Origin: Pontibacter pamirensis | GTDB taxonomy: Bacteria; Bacteroidota; Bacteroidia; Cytophagales; Hymenobacteraceae | DNA length: 64,000 nt | Direction: 5' to 3' | Assembly: GCF_010015475.1 (NCBI RefSeq) | Contig: NZ_SSNI01000004.1 | Span: 1-64,000 of the forward strand | Shown: positions 25,290 to 34,860 of the stretch, piece by piece | Layout: every line of letters begins with the position of its first letter | Numbering within the stretch: position 1 is the first letter of the stretch | The notes under the pieces: model-generated | Seen by the model: the letters and a program-made list of their open reading frames with translations, nothing else | Told to the model about the DNA's origin: nothing | Databases searched by the model: none | Position numbers and translations under genes: made by a program

Positions 25290-27020
25290 ATGACAGAACA
25301 ATTTACCCCACTACACGATCTGGCCCTAATCGGGGACAGACGTACCTGCGCCTTGCTGGACAAGCGGGGTAGCATTGTCTGGTACTGCCCCAAACGCTTT
25401 GATAATCCCTCGTTGTTTGCCTCTTTGCTGGATCCACAAAAAGGAGGGGCCTGGACCTTGGAGATGGAAGAATTAGAATTCAAGGAACGTGCTTACCTGG
25501 AAGACAGTGGCATACTGCAAACCCATTTCTCAGGAGAGAAGGGAAAGCTTCTGCTTGAAGACTGGATGCCGTTGTATGCCCGCTTCTATGGTATCTGCCG
25601 CAAACTCTCCCCGTCCCCTGTACCGTACCGCATGCTTCTAAGCCCGCGCCCGAACTACGCCCGGCAATCTCCGGTGTTGGAGCAGAAGGAAGAAAAACAT
25701 GCTACCTTGGAGTTTGACTTTCACTTTTACGCCTCTCATCCGCTGGTGATGGAGCAGGATTCTATTTACTGCCAGGTGCCTGCAGGGGAGGAGGCCTGGT
25801 TTATACTGGCTGAGAAGGCCGTGGATAATCCAAAAGAAATGCTGGAGGAGGTCAGGGAACTGAGTCTGAAAAACTGGCGCGAGATCGCCAGTCATATCAC
25901 CTATAAAGGGCCTTATGAAGAGGAGGTACGCAAATCGTTGCGCCTGCTGCGCATGCTGACATATGCCGAAAACGGAGGCATTATCGCGGCTGCTACCACA
26001 TCCCTGCCGGAAGTAATTGGTGGTGAGCGTAATTATGATTACCGTTATGTGTGGCTGCGGGATGCCGCTATGATTATCAGCGCCCTGGCTCGGGCAGGCA
26101 GTGATGGAGAGGAAGAGCGCAAGTTCCTGAGCTTTATGTGTTCGGCCATGCACCGCATTCCTGCGCCTGTTGTGCCGATGCTGACCTTAGACACGCAACC
26201 AGCAGGAACGCAGCAGGCACTTGATTTACAGGGCTACAAAAACAGCAAACCGGTGGAGTACGGAAATGGGGCCAGCGATCAATTGCAGCTGGATGCAAAC
26301 AGCAATGTTCTTATTGCCGCCAAAGTAATTTACAACCGCTATGATACCCGTGAGCACTGGGAAACGATTCAGCGCCTGGCAAACTTCCTGGTAGCACACT
26401 GGCAGGAGCCGGGCCACGGCATCTGGGAAGAAACGCCGACACAGCATTACACCTCCAGCAAAGTAATAGCCTCCATCAGCCTGAAGTACATAGCGGATCA
26501 TTCAACGGATGAAGAAGAAAAAAAAAGCTGGCAGGATACTTCCGAAGAGATAAAAGCATATGTAGAAGACAACTGCATTACTTCAGAAGGGGCTTACGCT
26601 GTTTATGCCGGAAGCGAGGAGGTGGATGTAAGCGCTATACTTTTTCCTATCTGGGGCTTTAACGATGCTGACTCAGGGGCCATGCTAAAAACGGTAGAAG
26701 TGCTGGAACGGGAATACTGTCAGGACCATCTCTACCGCCGCCACCTGGTAGAATTTGACTCCAGCAAAGAAGGCGCTTTTCTGGCGGGCACACTCTGGGT
26801 AGCCCAATACTGGGTGATGCGCCGTGAATGGAATAAAGTTGAAGCCATATTAGGGGCAGCGCTTCGTTTTATGAACGATGTGGGCATCATGCCCGAAGAA
26901 GGAGACCCGGTAACAGAGGAGTGGCTGGGAAACCTGCCCCAGACATTTGTGCACGCCTCCTTAATCGGTACCGTAATTGACTACAAGCACGCCCGCTATG
27001 GAGAGGAAGAGGAGGAATAG
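25290..27020 (+). CDS. Glycoside hydrolase family 15 (glucoamylase/trehalase-like)
   Basis: About 576 residues with the GH15 layout: an N-terminal beta domain (LIGDRRTCALLDKRGSIVWY) and an alpha6/alpha6 barrel containing ERNYDYRYVWLRDA, the catalytic acid region, and PEEGDPVTEEWLGNLP near the C-terminus with the second catalytic Glu. GH15 enzymes release glucose from alpha-glucans; many bacterial short forms act on trehalose. There is no signal peptide, so it is probably cytoplasmic. A start at 25275 is also possible in the same frame. Confidence 0.88.
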   Translation: MTEQFTPLHDLALIGDRRTCALLDKRGSIVWYCPKRFDNPSLFASLLDPQKGGAWTLEMEELEFKERAYLEDSGILQTHFSGEKGKLLLEDWMPLYARFYGICRKLSPSPVPYRMLLSPRPNYARQSPVLEQKEEKHATLEFDFHFYASHPLVMEQDSIYCQVPAGEEAWFILAEKAVDNPKEMLEEVRELSLKNWREIASHITYKGPYEEEVRKSLRLLRMLTYAENGGIIAAATTSLPEVIGGERNYDYRYVWLRDAAMIISALARAGSDGEEERKFLSFMCSAMHRIPAPVVPMLTLDTQPAGTQQALDLQGYKNSKPVEYGNGASDQLQLDANSNVLIAAKVIYNRYDTREHWETIQRLANFLVAHWQEPGHGIWEETPTQHYTSSKVIASISLKYIADHSTDEEEKKSWQDTSEEIKAYVEDNCITSEGAYAVYAGSEEVDVSAILFPIWGFNDADSGAMLKTVEVLEREYCQDHLYRRHLVEFDSSKEGAFLAGTLWVAQYWVMRREWNKVEAILGAALRFMNDVGIMPEEGDPVTEEWLGNLPQTFVHASLIGTVIDYKHARYGEEEEE

Positions 27021-27241
27021 GTAGCTGCTGATTGGTGCCAAGCTTAGAACCAAAGGAGGCCTTACTAATTAGAAAACAGTTCAGTGGGTGTTTTAGCAGT
27101 TGAAACTGAAAGAAGAGAGACTTATCTTGTAAGCTCATAAGCACTGGGCACTGCCGGAGGGAATCTTTTGAGGTAACAGAAAGGTTAGTTGGGTAACCAC
27201 AGTGTCAGATATTTGTTGCCGCTTACCACACACGTTTCACT

Positions 27242-28636
27242 ATGCTCATTTTTTCCAAAGCAAAAGGTGCTGTCTTGCTGGTCTTCTTTGCTGGACTCTT
27301 CACCGCCACAGGCTGCACCAATACACCACCCGAGGAGTACAACAGCAGGGCGGCTAACCCGAACCTGCTGCACCAGACTTCAAAGCAGCTCACCACCGTC
27401 ATCATCCGCGATATTTTCAAGCCGCCAGTGGCCAGCCGCATCTACGCCTACGCCAACCTCGCCGCCTATGAGGCCCTGCGTCCGGCAGAGGCGGGACATG
27501 CCTCCCTGGCCGGCAAAATTAAAGAGTTCGCACCGGTGCCCGCTCCTGAAAAGGGCGTTGAATACTGCTATCCGCTGGCAAGCGTCAAGGCCTTTATCGC
27601 AGTAAGCAAGGCCCTTACCTTCTCTGTTGACATGTGGGATGCGTACGAGGTAGAGCTTGACCGCAAGTATGAGGCGATGGACATACCCGAGGACGTGTAT
27701 GATCGTTCGGTGGCCTACGGCGAGCTTGTGGCCAAACATGTGCTGGACTATGCCGAGAAGGACAACTACAAGTACACGCGCGGCTATCGGCACGTGCTCA
27801 CCTACTCGGAGGGAGACTGGGAGCCCACACCGCCGACTTATGCCGAGGCCTGCGAGCCGAGGTGGAGCGCCATCCGTGCCTTCACCCTCGATTCCTGCAC
27901 CCAGTTCACCCCTGCGCCTCCGGCCCCCTATGATATTACGCCCGGCAGCGATTTCCGCAAGATGGTGGACCAGGTCTATGACTACGGCAAGAACGCTACC
28001 CCGGAGCAGAAGGCGATTGCCTACTTCTGGGACGATAACGCCACCGTTTCCAACATCAAGGGGCACCTTTCTTACCTGAGCAAGAAGATGACACCGCCGG
28101 GGCACTGGCAGGCCATCGTCAGCACCATCGCCCGCGACCAGAAGCTGGACATGATGCAGTCGCTTGAGGCCTATACTTTCTCCTCTATCGCCATGAACGA
28201 GGCCTTCATCGCCTGCTGGGAAGAAAAGTACCGCTCCAACCGCGTACGTCCCGTCACTGTCATCAACCGGCTCCGGGGCGAGGGGTGGGAGCCATACCTG
28301 GAGACGCCGCCCTTCCCCGAGTACGTGAGCGGCCACAGCGCTATATCTGCCGCTGCCGGAACTGTGCTCACGCACCTGCTGGGCGAAAACGTGGCCTTCA
28401 CCGACTCGACAGAGTATGAGTTCGGCCATGGGGTCCGTTCCTTCAAATCCATTGAAGATGCTTACATAGAGACCTCCATGAGCCGTGTGTACGGCGGGAT
28501 TCATTACCTGGACGGCGCACTGGAAGGAACAAAGCAGGGGGAGAGAGTGGGGGAGTGGGTGCTAACCAAACTTACTGGAAAGCCGGTTGAGAACAGGCCG
28601 AAAGAAGACGTCACAAAGCAGATTGCAGGCAAGTAG
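27242..28636 (+). CDS. Vanadium-dependent haloperoxidase-like lipoprotein (PAP2 superfamily)
   Basis: The 464-residue product has a lipoprotein signal (FFAGLFTATGC). The C-terminal acid-phosphatase/haloperoxidase core has NRVRPVTVINRL, YVSGHSAISAAAG (vanadate/phosphate-binding Gly-His-Ser) and YGGIHYLDGALEG with the axial-type His. The N-terminal extension is helical, as in bacterial vanadium haloperoxidase homologues. The coding sequence is visibly richer in G and C at third positions than both neighbours, and it supports a 374-codon antisense frame, suggesting recent acquisition. Whether it binds vanadate or hydrolyses phosphate is not decidable here. Confidence 0.8.
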   Translation: MLIFSKAKGAVLLVFFAGLFTATGCTNTPPEEYNSRAANPNLLHQTSKQLTTVIIRDIFKPPVASRIYAYANLAAYEALRPAEAGHASLAGKIKEFAPVPAPEKGVEYCYPLASVKAFIAVSKALTFSVDMWDAYEVELDRKYEAMDIPEDVYDRSVAYGELVAKHVLDYAEKDNYKYTRGYRHVLTYSEGDWEPTPPTYAEACEPRWSAIRAFTLDSCTQFTPAPPAPYDITPGSDFRKMVDQVYDYGKNATPEQKAIAYFWDDNATVSNIKGHLSYLSKKMTPPGHWQAIVSTIARDQKLDMMQSLEAYTFSSIAMNEAFIACWEEKYRSNRVRPVTVINRLRGEGWEPYLETPPFPEYVSGHSAISAAAGTVLTHLLGENVAFTDSTEYEFGHGVRSFKSIEDAYIETSMSRVYGGIHYLDGALEGTKQGERVGEWVLTKLTGKPVENRPKEDVTKQIAGK

Positions 28637-28946
28637 CCTGAAACAGCTTATAAGCTACAAACAAAAGGATTCACAATGTGTTACTGAATTTTTTTTTCAG
28701 CCAGCCATAGCATGGTGATACAGCAGGCTTTCCTAATAGCAACTACAGAAATAGAGGTACAAAGCATTTTCCAGCCTTAGGCGAGGCTGGAAGAAGGTTT
28801 TAAATGATGCTTCGCAGTCTTTCACTGGGCCTGGCATTATAACTTACTTATTAGAAATATGATTAGAAGCTTTGCCAAAGGATACAATAACTTGTTTATT
28901 TTAGGTAATATAGTTAACCGAAAATTTGTATAAAGTCTAATTGCCT
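28637..28946. other. Intergenic region with hairpin
   Basis: This 310-base gap contains a 9-bp stem TTCCAGCCT / AGGCTGGAA at 28769-28792 with a 6-base loop, but no strong T-tract. The rest is AT-rich sequence ahead of the GH5 gene. No gene is visible. Confidence 0.45.
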
Positions 28947-30032
28947 ATGATGTTCGAAAACCTAAACCGCCGCCACTTTATTAAATTAGGAATAAGTGCT
29001 ACTGCTATGGGGTTAGTCGGAGTGCCATTTTCATTATCTGCCCGCGATAAACCCAACCCTAACCACTTGCCGCGCTGGCGGGGCTTTAACCTGCTTGAAA
29101 AATTTAACGGAGCCCGTAACCAGCCTTATCAGGAATCAGACTTCCAGATGATGGCCGAATGGGGGTTTGATTTTGCCCGCTTACCTATGTCCTACCATTG
29201 CTGGTCGAAGCCCGATAACTGGTTGCAGTTGGATGAGAAGGTGCTGAAAGAAATTGACCAGGCTGTTGCCTTTGGCCGGAAGCACAAAATACACGTAAAC
29301 CTGAACCTCCACCGCATTCCAGGCTACTGTGTAAATCCGCCGGAAGAGCCGCTTAACCTCTGGAAAGATGAAAAAGCCCTGGAAGCTGCTGCTTTCCACT
29401 GGCAAACGTTTGCCAAACGCTACAAAGGCATATCCAATAAAAAGCTAAGTTTCGATTTAATAAACGAGCCCTCCAAAGTAGAGGAACCGGATTATGTGCG
29501 TGTGGTAACGCGGCTGGTTGAAGCCATCCGGTCCGAAGATCCGAAACGCCTGATTATAGCCGATGGCATGCAGTACGGCACCAAGCCTGTTTTTGGCATC
29601 AAAGACCTGCAGGTGGGTCAAAGCACCCGCGGTTACGGACCTTTCCAACTTACGCACTATAAAGCGTCCTGGGCATCTGGCTCCGATACCTGGCCTTTAC
29701 CTACCTGGCCCTATAAACAATCCGAAACCGATGTGTGGGATAAAGCTCGCCTGCAACGCGAAGTATTCGGCCCATGGAAGAAGTTAGCGAACGAAAATGT
29801 AGGGGTGCATGTGGGCGAATGGGGAGCATATAAACATACGCCCCACGACGTAACTCTTGCCTGGATGAAAGATAACCTGGAAATCTGGAAAGAGAACGGT
29901 TGGGGTTGGTCGCTGTGGAATTTACGCGGCGATTTTGGTGTGCTGAATAGCGGCCGGGCTGATGTTGCCTATGAAGATTACAAGGGGCACAAATTGGATA
30001 GAAAGATGTTAACGCTGCTTCAGGCTTACTAA
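28947..30032 (+). CDS. Glycoside hydrolase family 5 (cellulase-like), Tat-type leader
   Basis: About 361 residues. The N-terminus NRRHFIKLGISATAMGLVG is a twin-arginine-like leader, so the enzyme is probably exported folded. The TIM barrel has RGFNLLEKFN, LNLHRIPGY, FDLINEPSKVE (acid/base Glu after Asn) and HVGEWGAYKHT (nucleophile Glu), the two catalytic carboxylates of GH5. These enzymes hydrolyse beta-glucans or mannans. Two ATGs in a row at 28947 and 28950 are possible starts. Confidence 0.9.
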   Translation: MMFENLNRRHFIKLGISATAMGLVGVPFSLSARDKPNPNHLPRWRGFNLLEKFNGARNQPYQESDFQMMAEWGFDFARLPMSYHCWSKPDNWLQLDEKVLKEIDQAVAFGRKHKIHVNLNLHRIPGYCVNPPEEPLNLWKDEKALEAAAFHWQTFAKRYKGISNKKLSFDLINEPSKVEEPDYVRVVTRLVEAIRSEDPKRLIIADGMQYGTKPVFGIKDLQVGQSTRGYGPFQLTHYKASWASGSDTWPLPTWPYKQSETDVWDKARLQREVFGPWKKLANENVGVHVGEWGAYKHTPHDVTLAWMKDNLEIWKENGWGWSLWNLRGDFGVLNSGRADVAYEDYKGHKLDRKMLTLLQAY

Positions 30033-30106
30033 GAATTTTGGTTTAGCTTAAGGCAGTTGGAGAAGTAGGAAGTACCTTCTATTTAGTTTGCCGTTGTGCC
30101 GGTTAA

Positions 30107-30292
30107 ACCTATCAGTTAAGCCATATCGCCAACAAGAAAGACTTCGGCTTAACCAAGATGGCAAGGTGGTACAAGGAAATAGAGAATGCGGGCTTTGCCT
30201 CAATTTCCGCCATCTCCGGTAGCATCCAGAACCACTACCTGACCATCCTCCAATAATTTGGCAACAGATGTACAAATGCCTCTACGGTCAAC
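30107..30292 (+). pseudogene. ISAon1/ISL3-like transposase remnant
   Basis: One frame reads MARWYKEIENAGFASISAIS, then SIQNHYLTIL, an in-frame TAA, and FGNRCTNASTVNFF. This matches, from memory, the C-terminal part of ISAon1-family transposases (WYxEVExxGF...SIQNHYxTILNYFxNRxTNAxAExFN). The stop and the loss of both ends show it is a fragment. Confidence 0.6.
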
Positions 30293-30491
30293 TTTTTTCA
30301 GGACGAGGCATGTTTGCTATTTGTTGCTGTTTGTTGCTTGTGTCCCGGGAAAAGGAGGGTTTTATGGGATTAAGGTGTAACAAGTGTAAATATCGACAAG
30401 GTCGGCTCCCATGAACAGGAGCCGGCCCAATAAGCTTATTTTATGTTAAACCGGAAGGGCAGCGGGCATGGCAATGCGGGCACAGTGTTTT

Positions 30492-30644
30492 AATGCCTTT
30501 GGGGAGGCGTTCGACCGGCAGACAAGCTACAAACGGGCCCAGCAGGAGAGCCAGCGCCGGCAGGATATCCAGCAGGTGGAGAAGACGCAGCAGCATCATC
30601 AGGCTCCGGAGCGGGAGCAACAGCGCAGGGATATCAGGAGGTAG
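30492..30644 (+). pseudogene. Gln/Arg-rich gene fragment, unidentified
   Basis: A 50-codon open stretch, NAFGEAFDRQTSYKRAQQ and onward, is very rich in Gln and Arg and ends in TAG. It looks like the tail of a larger Gln-rich protein, perhaps a mobilisation protein, but I cannot name it. It abuts the next remnant within about 10 bases, so the junction is probably a deletion scar. Confidence 0.3.
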
Positions 30645-30653
30645 GGAAGAAAG

Positions 30654-31212
30654 GTGCCAAGTTGTAATACGGCCGGGTTGGTGCTGCCGGTTTATGAATA
30701 TGCCCATTCGGCCGGAATCGGCCGGTTCATCACGGGAGGGTACGTGTACCGGGGGAGTAGTCTTCCGGCCCTGCAGGGCAAATACATTTACGCCGACTAC
30801 GTCTCGGGCAATATTTGGGCCCTGAGGCTGCGCCAGGACGGTCCCGTAGCCGAAAATGCCTTGTTACTCAACGCCGGTTTTCTGGTTTCTGGCTTCGGGG
30901 AAGACCAAAACCAGAAAATCGGTGCTTTGCCACGGGGAGGGCCGCAAAATATACCGTCTGTACGACATCTTGACGAGAGTGGCGGAGGCAGAGCAGCTAA
31001 GCTGGGAGGTTTTTCCTAATCCCGCCCAGAGCAGGCTGACGGTTCGGTGGGGAGAGCCGTCCGCCCGAGGCCCGGCCTCCTTGAAGGTGTATAATAGCCT
31101 GAGCCAGCCTATGCTCTTCCCCCTTATCCTGCTGTCGCCGGGTTCGAAAGAAGCCACTTTGGATATTTCGGGGTGGCCGAAAGGGTTGTATGTCATTTTC
31201 CTGGAGTCGTGA
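30654..31212 (+). pseudogene. PQQ-dependent sugar dehydrogenase remnant with T9SS sorting domain
   Basis: The first frame reads CNTAGLVLPVYEYAHSAG, then GKYIYADYVSGNIWALRL, the C-terminal blades of glucose/sorbosone-dehydrogenase-like propellers. A frameshift near 30940 moves the reading to SWEVFPNPAQSRLTVRW ... LDISGWPKGLYVIFLES, a type A sorting domain for type IX secretion. The N-terminal two thirds are missing. Together these show a decayed gene for a secreted, surface-sorted dehydrogenase. Confidence 0.7.
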
Positions 31213-31290
31213 GAAAAACGGCTATGGAAAAGGGGCCTGATCCAGTAACGCCCAAGGAGTTGGGGAGAAAAGAAATGAGCGGCAAAACGT

Positions 31291-31318
31291 ACTAAAGTAG
31301 TTTCCTTTAGTATATTTG
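31291..31318 (+). promoter_or_regulatory. Promoter with overlapping inverted repeat for ktrB
   Basis: TATATTTG at 31311-31318 matches the -7 element, starting 58 bases before the ATG. The inverted repeat ACTAAAG (31291-31297) / CTTTAGT (31305-31311) with a 7-base spacer abuts it, as expected for a repressor site. Confidence 0.45.
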
Positions 31319-31368
31319 CTCCCTATAGGCTGAAAAACAGCCTTGCCCTCTGGGCCTTTCGTTGCGGC

Positions 31369-32724
31369 ATGGCTTATTTAAAAAGACTTTCCTCTTTTTT
31401 TGCAGAGAAATTTTCTTCGGCGCAGGTTCTCCTCACCGGGTACATCGTGTTTATCATGCTCGGCAGCGGTTTGTTTATGCTGCCCATTTCGAGTGCCGAA
31501 GGAGTGGGGCTCTCTTTTGTCGACGCCATATTCACGGCGACTTCCTCCATTTCCGGCACCGGCCTGATTGTGGTGGACACCGGGAGCTATTTTTCCGGGT
31601 TCGGCCAGGCCGTCGTCGCCCTTCTGATTCAGATCGGCAACATCGGGTACATGCTCTTTTTTGCGCTGGCGGTGGTGTTTCTGGGCAAGAAGCTGTCCAT
31701 GGTGAACAAGATCATCATCAAAGAGTCCATCAGCACGGCCCAGCTGAACTTGGATCTTTTTATTATCAAGGTTTTTAAGTACACCCTTATCATAGAAGGG
31801 GTGGCGGCGGTGCTGCTGACCCTCATTTTCCTGCAGGATTTCCCTTTCCCGGAAGCCCTATGGCTGGGGGTTTTCCATTCCATATCCTCTTTCTGTACGG
31901 CTGGTTTTTCACTTTTCCCGGACAGTCTGATTCGGTATAACGACAATGTCCCTTTCGTCCTCATCATCATCATTACCTCCTACCTGGGCTGCTGTGGCTT
32001 TTATGTGCTGCACGACGTGTCTTTGCGCCTCAAGTATTTTTTCCGGATAAAAGACCGGTACCGGCTTTCCGTTCACAGCAAGGTGGTGCTTGTTATCTCG
32101 TTTTCGATGATTGCCATCGGGACGGTTGTCCTCTTCCTGGTCGAGAATATCAAGCAAGGGCCCGGGAAAGAGACCCTGCTCACAGCTTTTTTTCAAGCCG
32201 CCGCCGCTGCCACTACAGTTGGTTATAACAGCATGGACATAGCTGGCTACAGCGATCCCTCCCTGCACGCGATCATTGTGCTGATGTTTATTGGGGCGGC
32301 TCCCAGCGGTACGGGAGGCGGTATCAAAATGACCGTGTTTGCCATTATGATCATTGCGCTCTACACTTTCCTGAACGATAAAAAGCACGTCCACCTGTTC
32401 AAGCGCTCGATTCATCCCCGGCGGGTGGCGCGGGCCTTCTCCATCATGCTCTTGGCCATTGTCTGGAATTTCTTCGCCATTTTTGCCCTGAGTATCACTG
32501 AAAACCAGCCGGCCTTGTTTATTTTGTTTGAATCCGTTTCCGCCTTGGGCAACGGGGGAATGTCCGCAGGAATCACTGGCGATCTGTCCTGGGCCGGGAA
32601 GGTGGTGCTGACGGCCTCCATGCTGATCGGCCGGGTAGGCCCGCTCATCGTCGGGTACACGCTGCTGCGCAACCAAAACAAAGCCGACTTCCAATATCCG
32701 GAAGGGGATGTGCTGATTGTATAA
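31369..32724 (+). CDS. ktrB: Potassium uptake channel subunit, TrkH/KtrB family
   Basis: The 451-residue membrane protein has four repeats of helix, pore loop, helix, with selectivity-filter segments SSISGTGLIV, SSFCTAGFSLF, AAATTVGYNSMD and SALGNGGMSAGI. It forms the K+-translocating channel of a Ktr-type uptake system at the inner membrane. The RCK subunit gene follows 120 bases later on the same strand. The pair is intact although every neighbour from 30.1 to 34.7 kb is broken. Confidence 0.93.
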   Translation: MAYLKRLSSFFAEKFSSAQVLLTGYIVFIMLGSGLFMLPISSAEGVGLSFVDAIFTATSSISGTGLIVVDTGSYFSGFGQAVVALLIQIGNIGYMLFFALAVVFLGKKLSMVNKIIIKESISTAQLNLDLFIIKVFKYTLIIEGVAAVLLTLIFLQDFPFPEALWLGVFHSISSFCTAGFSLFPDSLIRYNDNVPFVLIIIITSYLGCCGFYVLHDVSLRLKYFFRIKDRYRLSVHSKVVLVISFSMIAIGTVVLFLVENIKQGPGKETLLTAFFQAAAAATTVGYNSMDIAGYSDPSLHAIIVLMFIGAAPSGTGGGIKMTVFAIMIIALYTFLNDKKHVHLFKRSIHPRRVARAFSIMLLAIVWNFFAIFALSITENQPALFILFESVSALGNGGMSAGITGDLSWAGKVVLTASMLIGRVGPLIVGYTLLRNQNKADFQYPEGDVLIV

Positions 32725-32844
32725 TTAGAAATTAGATATTAGAAATGATGGGTTTTGGAAAGGGGAATAATAGTCCGGGAAAAGCCGCTTTTTGATTAAC
32801 TCTTATTCACTCATACATTCATCCACCTATTAACTCATTAAATA

Positions 32845-33498
32845 ATGAAGCAGTTTGTTGTCATTGGCATGGGAAGATTTGGCTCTAACTTGGCTAAATC
32901 CTTGTATCGGCTCGGAAACCAGGTACTGGCGATCGACTACCAGAAGCGCAATATCGAATATATAAAGGACCAGGTGACGGAGGCCATTGTGGCCGATGCC
33001 AAAGACCTGAAGTTGTTGACGCAGGTCATTGACAAAGACGTGGACTCTGTCATCATCGCCACCGGCAACGACATCGAGATGAGCGTTCTGACGACGCTCC
33101 ACCTCCGCAACATTGGAGTGAAGCACCTGGTGGCGAAAGCAAAAAGCGAGGATCACGGGGAAATCCTAAAAGCCCTGGGCGTGGACGAGGTGATTTTCCC
33201 GGAAAAGGATATCGCCAAACGTCTGGCGGAGAAGCTGGACATGACGAACATGATCTTCAACATCCCAATTGCCCACGACTATAGCATCATAGAGGTGATA
33301 ACTCCCGCGAATTTTGTGGGGAAGAGCCTAATCGAACTGGACTTGCGGAATAAATACGGGATCAACATCATCGGGATCCGGCCCTTGATCTCAGATGAAC
33401 TGAAGGTGGTGCCGAATGGCCAAACCATTATTCCTCCCGATTCCGCGATGATCCTAATTTGCAAAACGGATGAAATCTCTAAATTGCGGCTCCAGTAG
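32845..33498 (+). CDS. ktrA: Potassium uptake regulatory subunit, TrkA/KtrA (RCK)
   Basis: The 217-residue protein has a Rossmann-type RCK_N domain (VIGMGRFGSNLAKSLYRLG, with DYQKRN ending the second strand, about residues 1-130) and an RCK_C domain (about 135-217). It binds nucleotides such as ATP/ADP or NAD(H) and gates the KtrB channel. A single RCK repeat of this length fits KtrA rather than the doubled E. coli TrkA. The 120-base gap upstream is AT-rich and could carry its own promoter. Confidence 0.92.
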   Translation: MKQFVVIGMGRFGSNLAKSLYRLGNQVLAIDYQKRNIEYIKDQVTEAIVADAKDLKLLTQVIDKDVDSVIIATGNDIEMSVLTTLHLRNIGVKHLVAKAKSEDHGEILKALGVDEVIFPEKDIAKRLAEKLDMTNMIFNIPIAHDYSIIEVITPANFVGKSLIELDLRNKYGINIIGIRPLISDELKVVPNGQTIIPPDSAMILICKTDEISKLRLQ

Positions 33499-33613
33499 GT
33501 AATCCCCCGAGTTAACTTAGCCTTTCCGGCTCAGCCCCCTGCCGGGTTCCCTATTTCTGCCTTTGACCTGCCGGCCCCCCGACGGCCCTCCCTCCCGGCC
33601 ATGTCATGTCTGT

Positions 33614-34721
33614 TCATGGCCCCACCTTCACGGCGATGGAACCGACGATGAAAAAATTGTCCCCTACCGGTCTGGCCCGCCGACCGAAGATGGGATCCGG
33701 GCTGGTAAAGCGCCTGGCCTCCAACCGTACCATCACGCCTTCCCGGAGGGTGTAATCCACGTTGGCCGAGACGCCGGTGGTCTTGAACCTGTAAGGATAT
33801 TCAGTCGAGATGATCACCCCCTTTTGTCCTGGTAGTACTCTCCCCTGCAGGCCACTGCCCACCGCCCGGAGAGGGCCAACCGCCCAATCGCCACCGGACT
33901 CAGCCAAAGGTCGAGATCCGGACTCCATTTCGCTTGCTGCTGCACCCCGACATCAAACCCGCTGATCAGGGAAACCTTCGGGGAGAGCTGGAACTGCCCT
34001 TAGAGATTGTTGAAATACCGCATTCGCCTGGTCGGGTCCGGATCATCTGCCCCGATGAAGGTGCTCCAGTTGAGGGTGGTGGCAGGGCTGGGGGAATAGG
34101 TGACTTGGGTGCCCAGGCTGCCCAGGCTGGGCAGGGAACTGCCGGGTACCCGTTGGATCCTTTGCCAACCGTTGAGCACCAGAGCCGTCAGCTCCCACTT
34201 TTCGCTAGGGCCACACGAAAGCTTGGCGCCTGCCAGGTAGTAAGGGAAGTTTTCGGCTAAAATGGAACGGGTAAGGGTGGGGTTGTCGGCGGAGACGGCA
34301 CTTTCAAATCCGATGTGGGAGGGGAATATGCCCGCGTCCAGCCAAAGGGGACCTTGCACGTCTAAAGCAACCCCGGCGTTGGCTTCAAACACATGCCGCA
34401 GCAATTCCTGCTCCCCGGCCAGGTTATTCTGCGCATAGGTCCCCGCCATCAGGCCCAGGTTGGCCCGGTAACTCCCGCCGTCCACCGCCACCCGGACCAG
34501 GCCGAGGTTCAGGTTGAATTCATGGTGGCGGTTGTGGTTGTACAGGAAACCCGGCCTTACGTGGTCGGGGGGCGGTTAGAGTCATAGGAGTAATACACAT
34601 CCACAAAACCACTGACCGTAATAACGGCGGGCAACTCCCCGCCTGAGAGACTATCTGGTTGGGCCAGGGAAGGGAGGGTGAGAATGCAGTAAATAATCAG
34701 GGAAAACGCTTTCTTTTTTAC
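33614..34721 (-). pseudogene. Frameshifted outer-membrane porin (bbp2/OmpL-like)
   Basis: Read from 34721 leftward, a signal-like KKKAFSLIIYCILTLPSLAQ is followed by VSGFVDVYYSYDSNRPP, then a frameshift near 34578 to LYNHNRHHEFNLNLGLVRVA, YAQNNLAGE and DAGIFPSHIGFES. A stop near 34000 and further frame changes lead to TEYPYRFKTTGVSANVDY and a final IAVKVGP. The pieces join into one bbp2-type porin. The original start codon is not recognisable (a GTA at the expected place). Confidence 0.7.
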
Positions 34722-34828
34722 GCTATAGTACTGCTGACTTACCTGGCCTCCAGTCTCTCATTCCCCTTGGTCAATGCACCTAGTCTAACTACGATGAAGT
34801 GACCATTTAAAAACCTTCTATAAAAGTA

Positions 34829-34858
34829 AAAGGCCTCCAGCGTTAGTTGAAGGCCTTT
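34829..34858. terminator. Terminator-like hairpin at the left island junction
   Basis: AAAGGCCT pairs with AGGCCTTT around an imperfect loop. Equivalent hairpins stand at 42840-42869 and 46767-46800, each just before a tRNA-Glu 3'-end-like sequence. Confidence 0.5.
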
Positions 34859-34860
34859 CG

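Noticed and set aside
27380..28504. 374-codon antisense reading frame
   Set aside because: It mirrors the haloperoxidase-like gene in a GC-rich sequence where antisense frames stay open by chance; the sense protein has clear active-site motifs.
31909..32694. 261-codon antisense reading frame
   Set aside because: It lies wholly within ktrB, whose four pore loops are recognisable, and its product is low in hydrophobic order and family features.
33934..34260. 108-codon plus-strand frame
   Set aside because: It is the shadow of the broken porin gene, whose minus-strand pieces join into a bbp2-like protein.
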